64,000 nucleotides of DNA, taken from contig NC_084587.1 of assembly GCF_033807715.1 (NCBI RefSeq), positions 15,137,017-15,201,016 of the forward strand, given 5' to 3'. This DNA comes from Cololabis saira (taxonomy: Eukaryota > Chordata > Actinopteri > Beloniformes > Belonidae). Positions 56,982-64,000 of this stretch are shown piece after piece. The first letter of the stretch is position 1. Every line of letters starts with the position of its first letter. The notes under the pieces are model-generated. The model saw only the letters and a program-made list of their open reading frames with translations, did not search any database and was not told the origin of the DNA. The translations under genes were made by a program, and so were the position numbers.

Positions 56982-57653
56982 CAGGCCAGCTGACAGGCTT
57001 GCCGGGGCCCCGGACAAAATAATCTAAGATGGACCCCCCTGCGCCCGGATCGCTCCTTCTCCCTCTTCCCCTCCTCTCCCTCTGCTCTTCAGGTTTTTAT
57101 ACAAGCTAATGGACGTTAACATTAGAGCTAGCCAGTTAGGTTAAGTTACAAGGTTGGTAAACGTTGGCTGCGCTGTTTCTTACCTTGCTCTAAGCTGACT
57201 TTATTAATTCCAGCTTCACCATCACCACCTTTTTTTAAATATTTGTGTAGAGAATCTATGAAGCCTCTATTTTCTTCTTCTCTTCTTCTCTTTTCTCTTC
57301 TTTTCTGAGCACCGGACTTGTGCTGACCAGACATTTTGACCATTCTAATGGTTGCATTAAATGATATCATCAAATTTTGATCAGCGACCAAACCATTTTT
57401 GTGTTGGGGGTTCTTGACCACAAGGACAATTAGGAAGAAAACAAATAACAAGCTTTTATGTAACTCAAATACTACATATTTTTTTCCACAAATAGGCATA
57501 TTTTGAAACATTTTGAAAAATGATTCCATAATTTAATGAGAATAAAAAAATAAATAAATAAATAAAAAAATGAATGAGGGCCCAGTTCTGGGCCCCCCCC
57601 TACCCTGGGCCCGGGACAACAGACCCGTTTGTCCCCCCCTATCGTCGGGCGTG
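56982..57653 (-). mobile_element. hAT element remnant with TSD TTCATTAA
   Basis: Starts CAGGCCAGCTGACAGG and ends CGTCGGGCGTG, between perfect 8-bp repeats TTCATTAA (56974-56981, 57654-57661). The interior contains the first codons of a hAT-type transposase on the minus strand. At 672 bp it is a large internal deletion derivative. Confidence 0.88.
57146..57334 (-). pseudogene. hAT transposase N-terminal fragment
   Basis: MSGQHKSGAQKRREKRRREE followed by NRGFIDSLHKYLKK is the typical basic N-terminus (KSGAxKRxxK) of ZMYM1-like hAT transposases, which precedes a TTF-type zinc finger. The frame runs on to a stop after about 62 codons, and the zinc finger and catalytic regions are absent. It is a fossil of the parent element. 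Confidence 0.7.
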
Positions 57654-57661
57654 TTCATTAA

Positions 57662-59350
57662 CATTCATCAGCCAAGCGGGATTAGCTAATGCTACCTTGC
57701 AGTGAGTGAACTAAGGTGGGCAAGGTCTGCTTATTGCTTTCAAATTGTATAATACAGTGCTGTGCAGTACAAGGAGCAACAAGGCTTTCAAATGCACTCC
57801 TTGAAAAATCCTGTAGTTGACATCATAGGGGGTTTTCTCTGTTTTTCTGGCTCAAGACTGTGGTGGCCTTTGCCTCAGCTCAGCTCAGTGGTAGTCGACA
57901 AGAAACACAAGCCACAACAGGTAAAATCCAACAAAGTTATTAACTCAATCTGAGGTCAAGCAAAGATAATCAGTCCATGCGGCTAATTTACAGATGGGTA
58001 GAAGGCAAAAAAACTAAGTCCAAAAAAAGGAGAGGTCAAAACATTCTGGCGCAAACTGTACAAAGAAGGGCGAGGCAAATGCCAAAAAGAAAAAAAAAAG
58101 GAGGTGCTGAGGTTATAGACTCAGTATGAAAACAGAAAAATACATGGCTGGTAAGCTCATCACACAAGAACTAAGAAATAAAAAAAGGAGAGTACATAGA
58201 CTGAGCGAATAATGACTGATAAGAACCAGCAGAAATGGGACAGAGGGATAATAAACAAACAGGTAGCAAAGGTTTCAGGGAAGTACAACCAAAGAAATCA
58301 AAACTCCCAAAATAATACAGGCAGTGCATGTAAAACTGGCTAAAACAGAATAATACAGAAACACAACATGGTTCAGCACAGGCGACCTCGAGTGGTGGGC
58401 CGGCAGCAGATCACTGAAGACTAGGTTGTTCTAGTTCTTATGCCGACCTTTTTAAAACGTTTTTCTTAAGTCAGGGCAGCCAGTGGTTGATTTGTGAGGG
58501 TTTTTTCTTTCTTCTTCTCCATAAGATAAGATATAACCAATTTTTATTAAATTTGCATTTAATCTATACGATTTCAAACTAAAATGATTTTAAAAAGCAA
58601 GGAGCAACGACATGCATTTGACCACACAGGGCTGCCCCCAGATGTGCCTGGCTGTTAATCTGCGAGGTATTCTCAGGCGTTGGTCAATGCAGATTATTAA
58701 AAAAATAGTCAAGAATCAGCATCAATACTTGCCCATCTGAATGACGTGGTCTGGCTCCAGATGTGGATGTTTCAAATGACAACCACGAAGAAGGGCAAAA
58801 CATGGGAGGCCACGAAGAGTGGCCTGAAGAGAGAGACTAGGAAGTCAGCCAAGAGGCAGATGGGACAGGCAATGCTGGGCCTTGAAGACACAGCTAGAGT
58901 AGAGGAGAGATGGGATAACCGATCTTCTGCAGACCAGTGGCCACCATGAGGGTTGGGTCTGCAGACCCTGGTTCAGGGGGGATTTCTGTAGACTCATAGG
59001 CTCTGACAGACGATACCACCGCAGGTCTCTGAATATAGACAGGTGGGACCTTTGCCAGCCGGTGGATTGGTGGCTGGCTCTGGTGTTGCTAGCTTTGGCT
59101 CGAGCGTTGCGGGCCCTGGCTCTGGTGTATCTGGCTCTGATGCTGCCACATGAATGCTTTGATTTGTTTGAAAATATGCTGGAATTTGGCGATCCTACTG
59201 TCTAGATGCCATATATGGCTTGGAGATGGCAGCTGTGACCGAAAGACAGGAAGCAGAGCTGGCCGTGGTAGAGCCGAAGATGTTATGATTTTCTTTGGGA
59301 GTAACACGGATTGATAAGATTAAGAACAAACACATAAGAGGAACAGCCGG
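57662..59350. other. Intergenic, low-confidence repeat sequence
   Basis: 57890-58400 is A-rich (AACACAAGCCACAACAGGTA, GGCAAAAAAACTAAGTCC) and looks like a degraded LTR or retroposed tail. 58746-58950 has an open frame without recognisable domains. No gene is supported. Confidence 0.35.
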
Positions 59351-59354
59351 GCTC

Positions 59355-59590
59355 CGATGTCTTGGAGATTAAACAAAAACAGGAAAGAATGAGAGGGTTT
59401 GGACATGTAAAGAGGATAAATGGTGAAGGATGATGGACAAAAAAGGGGAAAGCGGAAACCAAAATGTCTGGATGTGGTGAAAGAGGATATGCAGTTGGTA
59501 GGTGTTAGAGAAGAAGATGCAGAGGTCAGGGTAAGAGGAAAACATGTGATTTGCTGTTTGAGCCCTGAAGGAAAAAAGGGAAAAAAGAAG
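59355..59590 (+). pseudogene. LINE reverse transcriptase C-terminal remnant
   Basis: Two adjoining frames give MRGFGHVKRI and then KPKCLDVVKEDMQLVGVREE followed by DAEVRVRGKHVIC. This matches the RWxGHVxR ... RPKxxWxDxVKEDM ... GVTEEDAxDRxxWR tail of fish non-LTR reverse transcriptases. The frame change and substitutions show decay. Confidence 0.65.
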
Positions 59591-61015
59591 AACATTGCTT
59601 CTACTTAGAAAGTTACACTCAAAAGATGCAATTAATCACCATAATATGGCACTATATTCTACTTTGTTGTTACTTTTGCCAATTGCTCCATTTAATTTGA
59701 AGTTCAAGTTGGCTGTATTGTTAGTTGTGAAGCGGTTGATTAAAAAGTGCAGAACTAGCCACAAGGCTTGCAAACATGAGCATGGATTTTCCAATGAACA
59801 AGACTGTAAACTGTTGCTCAACCTTTCCAAACATTTTAAAAAGACCTGCCTCAACTGTCGAGCTTATCCTCTTTGCGAAGATCTGGGCAGGAGACCAAAC
59901 TTTCAACTTGGATGTTGTTATCTTTGCTGTCACTTCTGCTATATCTCAAACCAGTATCAAAGGTGCTGTGTGTTAAATCACCAGCGCACACAAAAGGTTT
60001 CTTAGATACTTCAGCTGCATGATGTGATTTTGTTTGCTGGCCACCCTCAGGGCTTCCTCGGGAAGATAAATAACTTTACAACTTGATATGCACATGTAAT
60101 TACAATTGTTTTAATAATGTTTTGGTCGTGTTCAGCTTGTGGTTTTGTGGTTGATGAAACAGGAGAGCGAGGCTCCAAGGGTTCTTATCAGGACCATCAG
60201 CAGGTGGGGGTTTTCACTCCACGAACACACACATGCATCACATTTTCATGCAAGTATACAAGGATAAAAACATATGCAAAAATGCCCCCGGGTTAAAAAA
60301 CTGGGAGCGAAGACCTGGAGCTCCGAACTACCCATCCCATAAAAGTGTGCATGCACACAAACACACACATGAAGGTATTCACTCTCAAATACCTCAGCAT
60401 AAAGCATGCGAAACCAAGCACTTGCAGCTTCCCCACTTCAATTTCACATTTACCAAAACAGTAACACACATATGCCACACAGGCATGCATATCCTACAAA
60501 TACACACACGTAGAGAAAGGGGGCAGGCTTGTAGAGTTTATGTGTTGAAGTCTTGTGTAAACACGTGCCAGTAATCTATCCGCTGAGACGAATCTAGATG
60601 AACTTGGGGCCTGTTCTTTCAGTTCCTCTTACAGTCTGTTTGACTCTGTTTCACATCTCGGTGTGTGAACTCTGCCACGCCGCCCTCCAGTCAGACGTGC
60701 GCTGATAGGAGCCTGGCGAGCTCGGGTGTGCTCTTGCATAAGAATGTACGCCTCCGTCATCCGACGTGATCATTACATGTGCTGACCCTTGAAAGAGCCT
60801 GAAAAGAGAAATGTGCGGAAGGATCCAGCAGGAGTACCACACAAGATGCAGGTCGGGGATTTTCGGGAGTGGCTACCACAAAAGAACGGAGGCTGTGGTG
60901 AGGACATGAATCTTTTTCATGCCCTCTGTGACCTGATTCATCATCTCGAGTTCAAGTCTGTCTCCAGGATTACAGAGGCCAATATTTGGTCAACAGACTA
61001 ACAAGCATGTTTTCA
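59591..61015. other. Intergenic, nothing gene-like
   Basis: Contains CA-rich patches near 60350-60380. A 136-codon open frame at 59595-60005 has no recognisable domain and Cys/Leu-rich composition; it is not supported as a gene. Confidence 0.4.
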
Positions 61016-61019
61016 ACTA

Positions 61020-61300
61020 TCAATTCAATTCAATTCAATTCAATTTTATTTATATAGCGTCTAATACAACAGAACACAGGCCAGAACGCAGCTCCCGAGG
61101 CTCCAGCCTGCAAACATGCACAAAAGAGAAAAAAGGGGGGCCGGCACAAGAAACTACAGGAACGATGGACAAAAATGATAGCTATGAGATATTTATAATA
61201 AATAAAAATGGTAATGGAGAGGAGAGGCAGGGAAAAGGAGAGGAGAAGAAGGGTGAGAGGCACCGCCCAGCGGATCATGTCGGTGCCCATCAGAGGTTAC
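61020..61300 (-). repeat. LINE 3' end with AATTC tail
   Basis: (CAATT)n followed by TTTATTTATATAGCGTCTAA is the minus-strand view of the common fish LINE end GCTATATAAATAAAATTGAATTGAA. The rest, to about 61300, is probably its 3' UTR. Confidence 0.6.
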
Positions 61301-62514
61301 AGAGGTCTAACATGTAAGACAATCAATTAGCAGGGATACAGTATAGTATTCATAATATGCTTTTGTAAGTTTAGATTGAGATTTTTCCTCTTATTACCAT
61401 AGAATGTGAAAACAGAATAATAATAGACCAGTATAATAACCTATATAGAGGATAGTTAAATTATAATTTGCGATTTGAAACACTTGATGTCACTATATCC
61501 TACGATTTGAACCTTCAAGGGCCATTACCTATGAGTCATTGATCCATTTACCATGTAAGTGCTAACATGCCAGTGAGACGACTCCCATACTGGTTCAAAC
61601 AAACTCTTACACCTTATCTCGTACCACAAGAATTTTAGTTTGCAGATGTAAAGTCTCAGTATCAACCAGGACCCCTGGTTCGAGTTGCGCTCTTGAAAAT
61701 TTCCTACACTACGTTTTTTCCTTTGAAGAACATTCTGTTGCGACTTTGTTAATGCAGACTTTTACCGTACTGCCTTGATTTTTTCCGCACTATGCCGTGT
61801 GCATCGCACGGGAAATTTTGTTAAATCGTTGTTCCGCCTCAGGTCTAACTCAGGTCTAACCTCAGGCAGTAGGGGGTGTGGGAACTGGCGATGCAGAAAA
61901 CCCTAACAAGGTTTCGAGGATGACTGCAAACTCCATGCAGAAGATGAAATCAGTCCGTCGGGGGGATGATGAGAGAGTCCTCAGTGGGCCATCTGTCAGC
62001 GGCATCCGGGTCCAAGTCAAAAGCAATCGAGAGATGCTGTATCAAGAAAATTACTGCCAGGTTTTTGACAACAGTGGTCAAAGAGGCAGAGGCTGGTTAG
62101 ACTGGCCGTAATACAAACTTCCCCACTTGACTTGGGGCATTAACTTCTTTAGAGAAGCCTGTTGCTTCACAACCTGCAAGAGTCACTACCAGTCACCACC
62201 TGCTCCGCTCAACCCAACATCTCTCTCCTGAGGCAGCGAAAAGCACAATGAATATAAACAGTATTGAGGAAACTGAGGCCAGCACTAATCCGTGCACCCC
62301 ACTTAAACCATTTATTTAGTTAGTTTCTTTAACAAGTCAGTAATCACCTTACTTCTGTCTGCTCTTCACGTCCATCCTGTACAATCAAAAATCAATTAGT
62401 CGTTTCTGCCGCTCTCTGAAGGCTGCTTTGTTCGTTATTACAATCACACAGCTGCGTGTGCATTCATGCACAAGCACAATGTTACAGATCTCTAGCTTGC
62501 TATCTGCTGTCCCT

Positions 62515-62610
62515 TGCTGTACGGATGACACACTTCTCAAACTCAACAGTGACAAAACTGAGGTTCTCCTTTTTTGTACTAGATCCACCTTAACGATCTG
62601 TGGACCTGCA
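62515..62610 (+). pseudogene. L2-like LINE reverse transcriptase, 5' piece
   Basis: The plus frame reads TDDTLLKLNSDKTEVLLFCT, then RSTLTIC. This is the LxLNxDKTEVLLxGTxSxL motif just downstream of the YADD core in L2-type fish LINEs. The motif continues at 63450 after about 840 bp of unrelated sequence. Confidence 0.7.
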
Positions 62611-63105
62611 GTAATTTGTAATATTCTGCGATTTCAATCCAGTGCAAATGTGCCATGGCTGTAATTTTAAAGTAAAAATCCCATCGCAAATTACCTAACG
62701 GTACACTATTACAGCAAACTGAGGTTATGAGATACATTTAATCCCATTATGTTCATTTTTTTAAATTTCTTTTATTTCTCTTGTCGCCCTTTCTGTCTCT
62801 TTCCCGTCATAATTATGGGAGATGCAGTACATAAGGGGATATTATATTACGACTTATACCACACCACATATAGCGTAATGATCTGGTTCTTTTGGCAGCT
62901 GCACTTAAAGAAATGAATCAACATCAAGATTCACTTGGAGACGTTTAAAACGAGAAGCTCACATCAGCAGAACAGCCACCATGAGATAATGGCACGTAAG
63001 GCTGCGTCACGCAGCAATAAAAACGTTTATCTTTCGTCAAACTCAAAGCCTCTACTGACAGCACAAAACCTTTAAGCTCCAGTTACATTTACTGTTAAGT
63101 TTACT

Positions 63106-63119
63106 GTTACCATGGCAAC
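63106..63119 (+). promoter_or_regulatory. RFX X-box-like motif
   Basis: GTTACCATGGCAAC fits GTNRCC-N2-RGYAAC exactly and is close to the classic palindromic X-box. Confidence 0.45.
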
Positions 63120-63282
63120 CTCAAAGACATAAGCCGATGAGCCATTTTTCAATAATGTGACGTCTGAAATCTTACTCTTGAGTTCCCGACCGGACGCTTT
63201 TAACTCCATATTCAAAGTTAATAATAAATAAAAGGGGATAGTTTGTCAAAACGTGAAGCCTCCACGTCACTTCCTGTGGTCG

Positions 63283-63307
63283 ATGTGTGTGTGTGTGTGT
63301 GTGTGTA
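63283..63307. repeat. (GT)n microsatellite
   Basis: About 12 GT units. Confidence 0.93.
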
Positions 63308-63449
63308 TTAGTTGTAGTAAAACACAGACCTATCCAGCGCGAGTGCACTGAACTAAATACAGATGTCACGGTGTATTTTTAGAATTACTGCAGGTCCAGA
63401 GGTCATTTGAATCCAGTGACAATACTAGATCAGACAACCCCCCCACCCC

Positions 63450-63900
63450 ATTACCACCGACAATCCTTCAGTTTCCCCTTCCCCTCAGATTAAGAGTCTG
63501 GATGTCATCCTTGGCAGCACATTGTACTTTAAGTCTCAAATCAATGATATCACTCAGTCTGCATATTTCCATCTGCACAACATTAATCACCTTCCGTCCC
63601 TCCCTCGCTCCCTCGCTCCCACCCAACAGCTCTTGTTCACACTCTGGTCACCTCTCACACTGTTTACAGCAACTCCCTTAAACTTATACAGCCTCAAAAC
63701 TTTGCTACTCTCATCATCACTTCAACGCGTTCCAGCTACACCTTCAAAGTTTTCAATAACCTCGCCCCTCGATGCCACTCTGAGCTCCTGCACATTAGCA
63801 CACCCACCCATACTCTCAGGTCTTCTTCTTCCATCTACCACTTGTCCGCCCGACCACCGCGAGAGCTCCAGCTTTCAACCACTCCGTCGCTGTGATATTG
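63450..63900 (+). pseudogene. L2-like LINE reverse transcriptase, 3' piece
   Basis: [20 protein letters not shown] continues [20 protein letters not shown] and NIN, matching the VKSLGVILDSTLSFxSHINxxTRSAYFHLRNI tail. It then decays through frameshifts; GERELQL-like (PRELQLST) and ARSDFSNKTF-type parts are only vaguely present. Confidence 0.7.
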
Positions 63901-64000
63901 CCTCCCACCAGATGTTGCTAAGATCAACTCCTGACAGCTGTGGCGTGCTCACAGTAGCGTGCGTTGTTATCATCGCTTGTAAAAACACATTCTTTCTCTT

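Larger units (their letters stand above)
62611..63449. other. Sequence splitting the L2-like remnant
   Basis: Separates two consecutive parts of one LINE frame. It contains an X-box-like motif at 63106-63119 and a (GT)n tract at 63283-63307. No matching inverted ends were identified, so it may be an insertion or a rearrangement. Confidence 0.4.

Noticed and set aside
59595..60005. 136-codon plus frame
   Set aside because: No family resemblance; Cys/Leu/Lys-rich chance frame adjacent to LINE debris.

Overview
This window looks like nuclear DNA from a teleost fish: one intron-rich vertebrate gene embedded in a dense, multi-layered set of fish-type transposable elements (hAT, PIF/Harbinger and mariner-type MITEs, L2/CR1-like and RTE-like LINE remnants, LTR-like pieces) and long microsatellites. 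There are no bacterial-style operons, no rRNA or tRNA genes and no CRISPR array that I can see. The species cannot be named from this sequence.

The one clearly identifiable gene is a minus-strand orthologue of LCORL (ligand dependent nuclear receptor corepressor like). I reconstructed seven coding exons from 20665 (ATG) down to 5501 (stop). All splice sites are GT/AG, every exon junction keeps phase, and the product is 575 residues. It carries a cysteine-containing N-terminal module, two CtBP-type PLDLT/VLDLS motifs, a first psq-like helix region and a C-terminal HTH-psq domain followed by a lysine-rich tail. The exon order and protein length match the short vertebrate LCORL isoform. No long alternative last exon of the kind used by PRC2-associated long isoforms is present in the 5.5 kb downstream that the window shows.

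Region by region. 1-5500: 3' flank/3'UTR of LCORL with nested DNA transposons. 5501-20665: LCORL with its introns, which hold a mariner-type foldback (intron 6), a LINE 3' fragment and a MITE (intron 4), and hAT, Harbinger and unclassified repeats (introns 1 and 2). 20666-22750: promoter side, with a GAGA/CT tract, a CTCF-like motif, a roughly 100 bp TA tract, a second mariner-type foldback and an LTR-like repeat. 22750-64000: about 41 kb without a convincing intact gene. This agrees with the gene-poor interval known upstream of mammalian LCORL, but here it is filled with transposon insertions, several with target-site duplications readable from the sequence. A two-exon coding remnant on the minus strand (30652-30963) may be the 3' end of an unrecognised gene.

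The most informative structures are: a 3.4 kb hAT-type element (48967-52370) bounded by a perfect 8-bp duplication and filled with other repeats, including a higher-order tandem array of CCAAT+GC-box units; a MITE with a 9-bp duplication whose whole interior is a TCGAAAT-type satellite; a Harbinger element carrying a Myb/SANT fragment and sitting exactly between two copies of a local tandem duplication; and two related foldback elements, one in an LCORL intron and one just upstream of the promoter. I did not find evidence for a new cellular system. The new information is in the transposon architecture and the LCORL gene model.
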